Positions 32,826 to 44,262 of a stretch of DNA of 64,000 bases are shown here, piece by piece (the first letter of the stretch is position 1; the number at the start of each line of letters is the position of its first letter). This stretch comes from Angiostrongylus vasorum (Eukaryota > Nematoda > Chromadorea > Rhabditida > Metastrongylidae). Below the pieces are notes generated by a model. The model was not told where the DNA came from. It made no database searches and saw only the letters and a list, made by a program, of their open reading frames with translations. A program made the translations under genes and the position numbers. The stretch spans positions 1,922,001 to 1,986,000 of the forward strand of contig JADANN010000364.1 of the NCBI GenBank assembly GCA_018806985.1, read 5' to 3'.

Positions 32826-33698
32826 TTGAGGTAAGTGAGAATAGCTAAGCTCTTATAGAGAAAGTCATACTTTCCACACTCAGCTAGTTCATCGGCAAGC
32901 GGAATCAGTCCTACAGGGCGGACATGCGATAGACTCAAATAAATACGAGTAGGGTCTTAACTGGTGACCGCCGAGGGGCTCGATGATTGTATTTGTGGCT
33001 TTGAGGAGAGCAGATAGTTTCCGATTTTCAAGAGACATCTTTGCCCATTTACCAAAGCTGCGTTTACATTTGGGTTAACCTATAACAGAGCAAATAAATA
33101 AATATATAAATAAATGCTCCCTTTCAAAATTAGCAAGATCTTTTTTCAAATAGTGTAGCTTGTTTCCTCCTTGATAGCTTTGTTAGAAAAAAGCTTAAAA
33201 AACTATGTATGCCTAGAGTAGCTCTTTCTCCAATGCTCTGATTTATCTCTGTATTGAGATTTGACGTCAGACGGTGTATTTACAAAAGCTTAGTAATACG
33301 AAATTAAGAGGCAACTCGTGCAAACCTTTAGATGACAAAAATGTTATGTTTAGATGACTCTATATTTCCCCTTACAGACAAGAAGACCAACAAGACGAAG
33401 AAAGTACCACCGTCAAAATAACTTTATTCCCTGCGAAAACTAGCTATCACTGAAGTGGTGCACATCGTTAAAAGAACACTTTTGAAAATGAAATACGCAA
33501 GAAAGACTTGAACCAAATGCAAGTTAGCAGTGAAAAAAAAGGTTCCTGTCAAAAACAGCTGTTAGCTAGTGACAAAGCACATTCTCTGAAAAAAAACGTT
33601 ACTCATCCTCCATTTGTAATTTCTTTAAATATTGAGTAGAAGGTAGTCATTAAGCAAGCACCATTCAAAAAGGCAGACATCTTTCCATATGCCAAGGT
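32826..33698. other. Noncoding stretch, nothing recognised
   Basis: No repeat copy or convincing open frame was seen up to the RTE insertion. Confidence 0.4.
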
Positions 33699-34848
33699 TC
33701 TCCAGAAGGATATATCACCTGTATCACCAGTAGTCCCGTTGATCGTTGAGTGACTCGAGCGGGCGCCGGTAAATCTTCCATTTTTTCCCTGTCGCGTGCA
33801 AGAGTAGCCCAATGGGTTCTGCTCGCTCTAAGGACTCGTCGAGCACCAAATCTTTCTTCAAGGCTCTTTGTGAAGAACTCTGACCATCGGGTCGGTGGTC
33901 TTCCTGCAGTACGTTTGACATCCCGAGGAATCCAGTCACTAACGGCTCTTGTCCATCGGTTGTCATTCATACGCACTACGTGTCCGGCCCACCTTATCTT
34001 CGATTGTTTGGCGTACAGAACGGCATCTTTGATTTTTTGATCGCCGACGCAGATCGGAGCTTCGGATCCCTTCCCTTACTTGTGTAGAACGGGATACTTC
34101 TAGCATCGCCCTTTCGACTGCGCGTTCAATAACGCTAAGTGACCCGTCATCCTGCTTACGCAGCGACCAAGTTTCTGACGCGTACGTTAGGGGCAGGAAG
34201 TACCGTTGAGTCGAAAAGGTGGGCACGGAGTCGGGTGTTCCTTGTTCTCTTCACTACATCCTCGGTGCTCTTGAAAGCACCCAACCCGCTCGTTTCCGTC
34301 TGCTCAGCTCTGGAGCTAGGGTCGTTCATCATATTGATTTCCCGACCTAGGTAGATATAACTGGAACATTCGGAGATATTCGTTCCGGTGAGCATGAATG
34401 GGGCATGCGAAACCAATCCGTTCTTCATGAACATCGCTGTGTGAGATTTAGTCGAAGACCAATTTTTTTCACAGGTTTATCAATGTCGGCAAGCATTGGT
34501 TCCGGTTGGCTAATGTTTGGTGTTATAAAGACGATGTCATCAGCAAAGCGAAGATGGTGTAACTTGATTGATCGATCATTGATCTTGATCTGAACCATTG
34601 ATCTTCACTCCCATATTATCCTATTCTAATGTTCGCATGACGTTCTGGAGGGTGGCGGTAAATAATTTTGGCGAGATGGTATCGCCTTGCCTAACTCCTC
34701 TTTTGACGTCAGTGATAATATCGTCGTAGAATGGTGATACCTTGGTTGTGAAATTTGTGTACAGCTCACGAAGAATCTTTATGTACTGAGTAGGGACTCC
34801 TTGACTATCCAGGGCTTCCAAGACTGCATCTATCTCCAGAAGGATATA
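33699..34848 (-). mobile_element. RTE-type non-LTR retrotransposon, 5'-truncated, with 16-bp target-site duplication
   Basis: Minus-strand remnant of about 1.1 kb (33715-34832). In order it encodes part of the reverse transcriptase with the motif RQGDTISPKLF (34621-34821), then the catalytic FADDIVFITPN (about 34520-34560), a thumb/connection region (GLVSHAPFMLTGTNISECSS and LGREINMMNDP, 34156-34434), ASETWSLRK (33963-34226), and the C-terminal region DNRWTRAVSDWIPRDVKR and GRPPTRWSEFF (33665-33976). Frameshifts separate these pieces. The endonuclease domain and most of the fingers are missing: the 5' end is truncated just before AVLEALDSQG. The 3' end has a short tandem repeat (GTGATACAGGTGA). 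The sequence TCTCCAGAAGGATATA occurs at both 33699-33714 and 34833-34848, a perfect 16-bp target-site duplication. Confidence 0.93.
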
Positions 34849-35619
34849 AGAAACGTGAAATTCACCACTACCTTGCTGGAGAGTTCTGTATTGATGCTCC
34901 TAGAAAAAATGGCAGTAGCATATAGCTGGCCGATCTGCACCTTAGGAGAAAGAGCATAGATTTGGGTCCTCTCGAAGTAGAGGTATGATTTTCTCATTAG
35001 GGGCGATCCTAAACATTCTTTGCCATTATAATTATTTGAAAGCTGGCCTATGGTTTCGCAGGATTCACTCTACATAGATGAAAATACACTTAAAGATGCA
35101 CACATGATTATGTCCACGCACATATGGAAAGTATAATTTAATCCTTCGTAGCTGAGATGCGGAGCTCTGGAAACCACAGCTTTCTCTGTGCATTTAATTC
35201 GTACCAGTCAATTGCAGACCTGTCACATAGTTTCATGACTTCAAGACGTTAGGTGGCTTATGAAATAGAGGTCTATGGACAGCTGGAGGATGTCTACTAT
35301 TTCTATGATAAAATGGCAATCGACATATATTCATCAGTTCCACTCAAGGTGAATGGAAATAGGAGAGCTTGGGCATGTGCGTAATTTTTACGAAACATAT
35401 ATTAGTCAAGCACGTTTGTGGAGTAGAATTTTGGAGTGGGGAAGAATTCTGTATTGTGGGGAAGTATCAAACGGAGAAAATATATGAATAATTGGTGCAA
35501 GTCCACCCGTGTAGTTCATGTATACGCGACGACGTCATCTTTATAGAAGTGGTACGGGGCCTCAATATATACGTTTTTATTTACTGCCTATCATTTTCTC
35601 ACGGCAGAGTATTATCGGA
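34849..35619. other. Noncoding stretch, nothing recognised
   Basis: No repeat copy or coding remnant was seen. A plus frame starting at 35492 runs into SINE-E and is not a gene. Confidence 0.4.
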
Positions 35620-35775
35620 GGTACAACCACAGTGGCCCGGAGATGTTTGCAAAAGCTCAGACCCCAGACCAAATTCGATCATGTGTATGACTGCAAATGG
35701 CACCATTAAGGCCAAAGGAGCAGATTCGAATCTAGTCCGGCGTCTGAGTTTTGCAAATATCCCAGCAACATAACT
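35620..35775. mobile_element. SINE-E inverted pair
   Basis: The left arm (35620-35700, minus) reads CAGTGGCCCGGAGATGTTTGC and AAATTCGATCAT. The right arm (about 35700-35775, plus) reads GCAGATTCGAATCTAGTCCG, GAGTTTTGCAAATATCCCAG. Both arms carry the 3' half of family E including box B. The pair forms a hairpin of about 75-bp arms and parallels the pair at 1.3-1.6 kb. Confidence 0.75.
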
Positions 35776-36074
35776 CTGTTCGCAGTGAACAATATCAATT
35801 GCAGTAAAAACTTTCTAAACCTTAAAACGTTTACCTGTACTCTCTTGGAACAACTCTTTTAGGTGATAAAAGCCCTCTTGTTTTATAACGATGATGTTCC
35901 AATTCCCTAGAATATGTGACATTAATTTCATCCACCTTAGTGCTTCAAGGTTAATATTTCGAATGCGAATCTTTTGTGTTTTCAGGCTACATAGGGTTTT
36001 GCCAGAAGAAATTAGAAGCTTAAAGTTCGTTATCAATTTTTGGAAGACTTAATCCCAAACATAATTACTTACTT
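35776..36074. other. Noncoding stretch, nothing recognised
   Basis: A 73-codon minus frame (35815-36036) has no recognisable domain. Confidence 0.35.
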
Positions 36075-36410
36075 AAAGTTGTAGTACTTGGATGGCTCGT
36101 CTTCACCAGTTTGCGAGCCCCCAGCATAATCTCCATCTTTCGGAGTTTTACTAGTTTAGCCATTAAAGCCTGCCCCAGGTCATCACCACCAAAGGTACGT
36201 GGGTATGAGGGAGATTTGCCATCATGTGACTACTTTGGTACTAAGACGGTGGCGGATCTCCTAATATTGGTTTACTCTTAGGTAGACTTCCTGATGGAAA
36301 CGCCGGACTCCTTCTCAGCTTGCGAGACCTCCCCAATCTTCCAAGGGATGAATCCCCACTGTACATCATAGTCCGACACCCAGCAACACCTTCCAGCCAC
36401 GATGAGGAAG
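36075..36410 (-). mobile_element. Family D repeat
   Basis: Minus-strand copy. The plus strand reads GGATGGCTCGTCTTCACCAG, CCCCAGGTCATCACCACC, GGTTTACTCTTAGGTAGAC, CTGTACATCATAGTCCGAC and CAGCCACGATGAGG. The tail side at about 36075 is TACTTGG-like. Confidence 0.82.
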
Positions 36411-36635
36411 TAAATCATTGGTGGGGAACACAAAAATTTGAAAACACACTGTGTAAGAACTTATAAAATCGAATCAATAAAACGAAATCTCTGGTATGAA
36501 TCTGTGAAATTTCGTAGTTTTTAAATTGTACCAATTAATGGATTGTCGTCAGTTACTGGAAATTCATATACTCACAGGAAGCTGAACCAGCCATGCCTAG
36601 TGCAAAATAGTTAAACAAAGATGTGCTTTCGGCAC

Positions 36636-36815
36636 TGACCATTCCCTGAGGGATGCATCATATATTCGACTTCAATAAACATCATTAGAGGTGAATAAAT
36701 GCATATTCGGCCTTTACAATGACTTGCGACCCCGCAGAGATGGAAGTCTTGGTGAGCATGGTGTGAGGGGATCGTACCCATGGGTAATGCACCATTACTC
36801 TACACGCGGCCTAAT
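36636..36815 (-). mobile_element. SINE-A copy with internal deletion
   Basis: CATTCCCTGAGGGATGCATC, CTTTACAATGACTTGCG, then a jump over the core to GACCCCGCAGAGATGGAAG and the head GGGGATCGTACCC with CATTACTCTACACGC. The deletion resembles, but does not equal, that of the copy at 20.1 kb. Confidence 0.82.
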
Positions 36816-37109
36816 TAGCCCGGGCAATCTAGCAATAATAATTTTAACAACCTTTTTTTCAAGTATCGGTGAATTCAGGGCCATGGAAAACTGGATCATC
36901 AAGATCTTTAATGGAATACCGCTCTGGTCGCTTTGAGAGAGCATATATAGGTTCGAATTACGATGTTCATCTAGGACTTATTCTCCAAGTAGGCCCACCA
37001 AAGCTAAGAATGAATTCGTGATCGAAATAGGATATCTCAACAAGCCGCCAATTTGCACCAGAAATTGAAGCCGACTTGGAAGAGAACTAATAATTAGAGG
37101 GCAAACTAC

Positions 37110-39190
37110 CTGGTCTACATGAGTTTGTTTCTAAACCAATCAATCTGCGCATGACAACGTGTAGTCTGCATGAACTTCAAAATCAGCTACATTACAGGGT
37201 TAGGCTAGAAAGGTACCAAGGGGGAACTACCTCCAATACCTTTTGCCCGAACTTTCTTTAAACAAGAGCTACCAAAAAGCGATATTGACCCCTACATTTC
37301 GTTTATTTTCCGACGAAATTCTCCGCATACTTAATCACTACCAAAAAAGGAAAATAAGCTCCAACCTCACACACCAACAAAAATGTGGTATGCGCCAGGT
37401 TAGAAAGCTCTTGAATTGAAAATCTGTTAGACTCTCTATTAGTGATAAAGGTGGAGAATTTGTAGTTATTCCTAGTCAGTTGGACGTTAGAATAACAGAC
37501 GAGCATCTCAACGATGTTTCTCTATAGAGATCATCCTCTGAAAAGGAACATAGAAATCAATACCGAAGGTTAAATGTGGAGTGAGTCATTACGGCAAAGG
37601 TAGCGGGTTTAGAGCCTTCAGTTATTTCCCGGCTTAAGGACGACGATCCAACATGTCCTGTCCATTACTTGCTTATTAAGACATATAAGCTAAGTTCTCC
37701 TGATGAACTTGTGTCCAGCGATCGGTCATCATTTAAAGTGAGACCCATCATCAATTGTATAGGTGGGCCAAAGGATAGAATATCGTGGTTCCTAAACTTT
37801 ATCCTGACCCAGTTGCTAAAATGCATTCCAACCCATCTACCTAACATCAAAATATTTCTAGACCACCTACGGTGCGCGCAACCAAACTGCACGCATGTAA
37901 TGGAGTCATTCGATGTTACTTCACTTTATACCAACGTGTCGAATGACTCCGCAATGCAAGCCATTCTCAAGTTGCTGGTAGAGCACGAAAAGAAAATAAA
38001 AAATGTACGGCTTGTCGATTACGCAACTAATGACTCTCTTAAAACAGTGTCTTAGTTGTTCAATCTTCAGGTGGTCTGGAAAATATTTTGTACAAATTAG
38101 AGGGGTTGGCCATGGGACAGCGTTTAGCACCAAGCCTTGCCATCGCTTTCATGTCTAAGGTGGAAGCTCCAGTTCTCGACCACCGACCTTTACTTTACTG
38201 TCGATACATAGACGACTGCTTCATCGTCTGTTCCACACAAGAACAGATGGATGAGTGCTTTGAATTGTTAAACCGACAGTCAGAGTATATAAAATTTACA
38301 CGGGAAAAAACCAACCGAAAACTGGCTTCCATTCTTAAACATCCAAATAAAGCTCTCAGAAAGTGGCTATATAACAAAATGGTATCGTAAGCCAAGTAGT
38401 AAGAACATACTAGTTCACTACCTCTCCTTTCATCCTTCACACATGAAAAAAGCACTTATCAAAAACATGTACCGTAGCGGCTAAAAATGTGTGCACAGGA
38501 GAAGAGGAAAGGAAAGGAATCGCAAAACCTGGCACGAAAAATTGCCATTTCCAATGGCTACGACGTAGAAGCCACTCGGGTTAGACAAAAAACGTAGGGT
38601 AGTTCCTCTAAAATATTGTTTCGGACATAAGTAAGATCTCTTTTAAGCTACCCTTCATATCAAATGAAATAAGTTACGCCATTAAGAGATGCTTAAGAAA
38701 AAGTGGTCTTGAAAATTATATAACGATTATTGACATCCCACCCAATACCCTACGCCGTCAGTTAGTTCGCAACCGTCTCTATGACCGTTTGTGCAGCTCA
38801 GAAAAACTGTACGATCTGTCCTAACGGGACAGACGGGGGATTGCATGAGTTCAGTTATAATATACTTGATCTCATGTAACGCATGCGGTGAGGAATATAT
38901 TGGGAGAAACGGGTAGACCACTTTGCGTCCCGCATAAAAAGAACATCTGGATGGGAAAGTTAAAATTCGTCAAAACACTCCTCTAGGTCCGCATAGGGCA
39001 CAAAAGCACAACGGCGATGATTTTGAGTGACTGTACGGGTCCTAGCGCAGGAGTCGAAAACATCAACGCGCAAAACTCTTGAAGCGTTCTGGATAAATTT
39101 CAAAAATCCAAAGATGAACCGAAAAAGACGAATGCCTCACTATCACACGTGACCTGGCGCCCTATTTCAAAATGATATTTTGACCCCGGG
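37110..39190 (+). pseudogene. Penelope-like element polyprotein (reverse transcriptase plus GIY-YIG), decayed
   Basis: A long plus-strand remnant with stops and frameshifts. The N-terminal part reads PINLRMTTCSLHELQNQL. The PLE-specific early RT motif is SDKGGEFVVIPSQLD (about 37440). RT motif 1 is RPIINCIGGP (37741), motif 3 is FDVTSLYTNV (about 37908), motif 4 is GLAMGQRLAPSLAIAFMS (38103), and the catalytic motif is YIDDCF (about 38205), all in the order and form typical of PLEs. The linker IPPNTLRRQLVRNRLYD (about 38735) leads to a Cys-rich stretch and the nuclease motif EEYIGRNG (about 38890). Coding ends near TRDLAPYFKMIF at about 39180. The stop at 38053 and the later frameshifts make it inactive. 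The terminal repeat with a hammerhead-like motif follows at 39.37 kb. Confidence 0.88.
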
Positions 39191-39364
39191 GTGTGTCGTG
39201 CTCGCGACCCCACGTGAACAACGCGTGGGCCAGTCCCACTAGTAACATCACGGTGAGTAGCCTTTCAGTTTGACCGTAGCATCCTAACCCACCATCTATT
39301 TAAAACTCTGATCTTTATTAATAGTTTACCGTTTTCCACCGAATAATTAAAGTATTCCAATATA

Positions 39365-39512
39365 AAATACGTCCAGGCTCTGAGGAAGGCGAAATCGCCG
39401 AAACGTCAGCCATCGACCAACAACACCAACAACAACGACAACGACAACGAAAACCTATACCAACCTCGTACCAGCTAAAGAAGACCAGTTTATAAGATCA
39501 TATAAATAAATG
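39365..39512 (+). mobile_element. PLE terminal module, subtype 2
   Basis: AAAATACGTCCAGG, the hammerhead-like motif, then CATCGACCAACAACACCAAC, a CAACGA-rich tract, and TTATAAGATCATATAAATAAA. It is nearly identical over about 140 bp to the solo copy at 56.15 kb, with only a handful of differences. It lies about 180 bp after the end of the PLE coding remnant. Confidence 0.8.
39376..39411 (+). ncRNA. Hammerhead ribozyme-like motif, best preserved
   Basis: GGCT (39376) pairs with AGCC (39408) as stem I. Box CTGAGGA is at 39380-39386, followed by one extra A, stem II GGCG/CGCC closed by loop AAAT (39388-39399), GAAAC (39400) and the cleavage triplet GTC (39405-39407). Every conserved hammerhead core base is present. 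Stem III is only the palindrome ACGT. Confidence 0.58.
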
Positions 39513-39904
39513 TCCGCACCCCTTGTACGGGACATAGTAGAAAGGTGCGGTCCCTTGCCAAGTATGTGAGTGCCTAACGCTCCATAGTACAGCTACTTTG
39601 GTACGTCATGGAAAGAAGAACTTTTGGAACAATCAGCAAAGCAACAGTGAAATAGAAATTGCGCTCGTGGTCAGATTCATCATAAGCTTAACAATTTTAT
39701 GTGCAAAACGGATTTTATTTGATAGGATAGACAGGGAGCGTCTTCGTTAGGGGGTTTGTTTGTTAGCTATTTCCTTTGCCACAACAGTGCCTATTTCCCA
39801 ATCTTCCACATTTACCCCAAAAAACTGAAAAATTTTATTCATATGAATGCTTTTTTGCCTGATGAAAATAATAAAGTTCGGAGTATAAGTGTCGTTTTTT
39901 TCCA

Positions 39905-40285
39905 GCAATGAAGGGGTTGTTATATAGCGTACATTTACTTTCCTATCAAAAAAGACAACACAACCGTACGCGACGTTTTGTCAGTATCGAGCTCCTCAGC
40001 CGTTTTTACATGTCTTCCACTGAAAAATAACAACCCCGTAGGGTTTCACATGGTTAGTTGGGAGTTTTAACCACATAAGACTCTAAACGGCTGTTGTTCC
40101 TCAGGGGAAGGCACGTAAAACGGCCCTGAAGAAGGGGATACTGCCAAAACGTCAGCTAGTGTTGTCTTGTACGTGGTTTCCGTGCAGGAGTAGAACGTGT
40201 GCTGTATAACAACCTCGCAATTGCTGAAAAGAAAACGAAACATTTGTAATCCAATGCCGAAGTTAGTAGAAAGTCGATCGTGGGA
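39905..40285. mobile_element. PLE terminal repeats in inverted arrangement, no coding sequence
   Basis: The left arm (39905-40010, minus) and right arm (about 40080-40285, plus) are the subtype-1 terminal repeat in opposite orientation. The right arm has the lead GACTCTAAACGGCTGTTGTT, a hammerhead-like segment at 40121-40157 (GAAA changed to AAAA, stem II broken), and the end AATGCCGAAGTTAGTAGAAAG. The left arm has a decayed motif at 39971-40001. The spacer is short and noncoding. Confidence 0.78.
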
Positions 40286-40321
40286 ACCATTCAGAGCATA
40301 CTTAGTGATTAATGGGAGCAA

Positions 40322-40668
40322 TGTTCACTAAAACGAACATGGGGCTGGTTCGACCCTTCTTCGAGCTTACCAAGCCCCTCATTTCTTACGGATGGAAAAA
40401 ATCGGTACCAGATATAATCTGGTAATTATTCACTATTTGCATTCCGATTAGGAACGCTCTAGACAGACTGTTTTAGGACTCCAGAGAGAACTAACTTAAA
40501 CAACATTCAACGAAATTTATAAAGAAGACAGCAATTCTTAACCAACAGATATCATACGCTAAAATCTCGAAGACCACCGTGGATGATGGAACCGAGGAAA
40601 CCAGTAGAATGCAAAAAGTGCTGTGATTGCCAGAGTAGATTTGAAGAACGGGCCGAGCAAAAAAAGTG
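40322..40668 (+). mobile_element. SINE-B copy
   Basis: Head remnant with box B-like TGGTTCGACCC, then the core AAAAATCGGTACCAGATA with palindrome CCAGATATAATCTGG. The body carries AACATTCAACGAAATTTATA, GAAGACCACCGTGGATGATG and GCAAAAAGTGCTGTGATTGC. Confidence 0.85.
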
Positions 40669-42099
40669 TCCAATAAATAAAATAGAGAATAATATGGGCA
40701 ACTTCGTAGTAGAGTCCATTATAAACGATTCAGGAAACCACTTCTCTGGTATTCGCTATTAGAGTAATGAACCGGACAATAGTTCGGCTGAATGCTTTTG
40801 AGGCCGGCGCCGTGCATTCAATTGTTCATCTATGAGATTATAGTGAAAACTAAATGGAAAACGCGTACACAGAATTCTGACAGCAACGCGGAAAGGAAAG
40901 ACTGAACCCATAAAAAATCTGTAAAGCAACAACTGTGAGCGTATTTAACTGCTGTTTTGTGCTCATTTATTTACTAACACTGCCACAGCTGCTGTGCTTA
41001 CATAAGGAAAGAACAGATGCGTCCGATCTGCAATGGCTTTGGGATTACTGACTGCTGCTCGTTATCCTATTATCTTACACGCTTTTGACAAATTTCGCCT
41101 TCTAGGTTAGGAACTGATTATGTCAGTGCTATATATAATGCAGTGCTATTTTTACGACGTTGATTTTTAACCTATTTCTTCTGTATTGTTAAAAATTCGT
41201 ACACGATGGGATTCCGTCAACACTAGTCGCAAGACAAAAAAGTCACGTTTTACACGGCCCGATAACTGCACGTAGTGAAAGAACGAAAAAGTCGAAAGAA
41301 GATGAAAATTTACCCGACATTACCTAAACTCAATAATTGAATAAAAAGAAAAGGCGACACATTCCTAAGCTGAAGTCGAACCTCTACGAAACCGCGAGAA
41401 CCTCTGGAGATGACAGCGGTAATACAACTATAACGTGGAAGACTTGATATGAACCATATAGCAAAAACACTGGACCACCTGATTATTCGAGTAAACAAAT
41501 AACTTCTTCTGCTAGTTATTGCTTCCACCAAGACTATGAGAGTTTGAAGTTGAAAATTTGAAAGCTCGAAATCTTAGGAGCTGTAAGCACCATACATCGA
41601 ACGATGGAGATCTCCGAGGATTTGTTAGCTCACTCTTTCCAACATTCAGCTTTGCACTGAAGTTGGCAGCTACCTTCCCGAATGGTTATAAAAGACGTTA
41701 TATTTTGGTGAGCCGCACATGTGCGTATACAGATCTAGAGCTAAAAGGAAAGATGATACGAGGCTGTAAACGAATTTGTTTCAGTAACAAATTTCACGGA
41801 ACGTAATGAGTTTATGTGGTTGCTGAGCTAATCTGCATCTAAAGTGGCCTTTCATTCTCATCGCACAAAATGTTATCACATCATTCATGATCAAAGTTTC
41901 GTATTTCTCAGTACTTACTTACACGGTTAGATGATCAGCCTTCATATGTGCCAACAAATTTGATGGTACTAGCACTTCTACTTCTCGTTTCATTATTTGC
42001 AACCGCTACCCATGTAGGTGGTCAATCCCGTACATGAGTTCGACATTAACTTGATGACCTGATTTCTTCTATCCTTAACACATTTAGTAGTGGTCGTGC
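40669..42099. other. Noncoding stretch, nothing recognised
   Basis: Frames at 41310-41531 (-) and 41558-41806 (+) are open with no recognisable domain. No repeat was found. Confidence 0.35.
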
Positions 42100-42150
42100 A
42101 CGATTACCGCTAGAAATTGAGATAGCCGTGCTAGAGCTTTCTTAGGTTGT
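42100..42150 (-). mobile_element. SINE-B fragment
   Basis: GAAATTGAGATAGCCGTGCT followed by AGAGCTTTC matches the segment just 3' of the core in SINE-B on the minus strand. Nothing else of the element is recognisable. Confidence 0.4.
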
Positions 42151-44262
42151 CATCTAAGGCCGGTGACCGAGTTTGCGAACCGGAGCGAAATTAGCTGCTG
42201 GGCGACTTCAGATTCTTCCGGGTACTAGAACAGTGTGATGGACGTGAATCCTGCAATTATAGCCCTCGTGTGTGACAAGTCGAGTCTACGCTTCTCAATA
42301 GAACAGATTACGTGGAAAGGAAGTACTTTGTTAGTTAAATTTATATAAGAACACTTTGGCCGCCAATCAGTTCCATCGAAGTGCATATCCACATCTGTAT
42401 TACGAACTCAGCTGAGCCTTTGAGCTTTGCCAGAAGCATATAGTGACTATCTACAATTAGTTGGTTTTTGAGCTTCTTGTCTTTTTCTTTAGAAATGCTT
42501 TCGGCCCATGAAACAAAGATGAAACTTATCGCAGTTAAATGAGCATGAATGAAATGTTAAGAATTGACGTTTATTTCTCGATTTTTGAACAAAGTACCCA
42601 GACACAAAAACGGCTACTATTTTGAAGAAAAAATCTCCAAATGGTTCATGTGTTTTGTCTAGGAATGTCCTCTTTTTGAGGCTACGAGCAGACTGCCATT
42701 CACTTCGTTGTAAATCATTTTCAGCCATTCATCTGCAACCTTTAGCATCGCTATTATGTTTCCGGCCCTCAATGCTTTTTCTTGAAATCACCATGCTGGA
42801 AGGAAATGTAAATCCAGCTCGAAAAAGAAATGTCGAACAAAAACAAAGTTTCACACGTGCTGATACTTTACTTTTTTTAGTAAGACTCTGTATTATTATT
42901 TAATAAAAAAACCTGGGACGGCGTAATAGAGAGTATAACTACCTCGATCACTACTTCAGGCGATAAATGGATCACATGAGCTCGTCGGCGCTGGAGTCAA
43001 ATTGAAAAAGGTGAAAAAATTGACCTGAAGTCGCAAGTGGGCTAAGAACTGGTTGTCAGTCATTAAAGTCAAGTAATTTCTGGTACTCTCAATAGAGATG
43101 GAAGCAGAAAAATGATTATCCACAGATAAGCAAGTTTCTTGCTTGAAATATTAGTGCTTCCACATCTACGTACGTTCCTGTTTGCTTAACTACCACTTCA
43201 ATTTATGTGAACAAACAAAATTCTTCATTACTTTATCATCTAAAAAAACGTATTGACTTTATGAAAAAAAGTGAAGGAAGCCTTTCTGATGGAAGCAGAC
43301 GTTCAAGAAAGTCTCTCGATGACTTAAGACCATGAGGAAACGATGGCATGCTCGGCTGAATGTCATGCTCCTTGTAGTACTTAAGCAATTTGTGCTTATA
43401 CCACTCATTTTTTTCTAATTAGTACTTTCCTGTAAATACCGGTACATTGACAATTAAATGAATTCCTTAGTTAACTTCTTGTTTATTTGGATGACCTGTC
43501 CACAAATGACGTACCCGTCACGCAAGCCTGAAGCCCGTTCGTCCTCTCTCCTCAATGACAAGTTGTATATTTAATGAAAATGCTTTTTTTCTCAAATTCC
43601 GCTATATCCCTGCTAAGCGCTTTCCAAATAAGTGAAAGGGCCATCCCAGTGGAGACGGCCATTTTTAGGATAAGTCGCTTAATTAACGGTCAAGTACAAT
43701 GCGAAAAGTTAGTTGTTTATTAGCGTTAGCTAGCAGTGAATATTAAGTTTTTTTGGGTCACCTCTTAATTTTTTTATTCAGTCACTTACTTTTTAATTTG
43801 TGACTCTTTTCTAATCCGTAGCATCCGACTGCAAAGCTGCCGTTACTTAACAGAGGTTAATACTACGAACAAAAGGTTTTCACGCCTCCACTCTGAACTG
43901 TCTTCTAATCTTCGGTCCAAAAAAGCGAAAGTGTCATTAACAAGTACCCATGGGATCAGAAGGGGAAGCTCTCATGAAAAATAGGAAAACATCAAAGTTT
44001 CTTGAAGTAATGAGACTTTAAAAAAATTGGAAGTGTTAACTGCATCATAAATGAATCTATTAATCTATACTACCATTATAATTCAATCTGTTCGCCTAAA
44101 ACCTTATCGAGATTAGATGCAAAAAGCTGCGACTCGAAGTTCCGACCTTACCATTCTCTTTGAAATTTGTACCATACAAAATGTGTAGCAAAGTTCGAAA
44201 AATAGAATTTTGATAGCCTCAAGTACTACTTAGAGTATGGATAACAGAGAGATCCTCACTGA
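42151..44262. other. Noncoding stretch, nothing recognised
   Basis: Frames at 42489-42728 (-) and 42622-42903 (+) overlap in antisense; neither shows a domain. The stretch from 43 to 44.2 kb is AT-rich without repeats that I could match. Confidence 0.35.
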
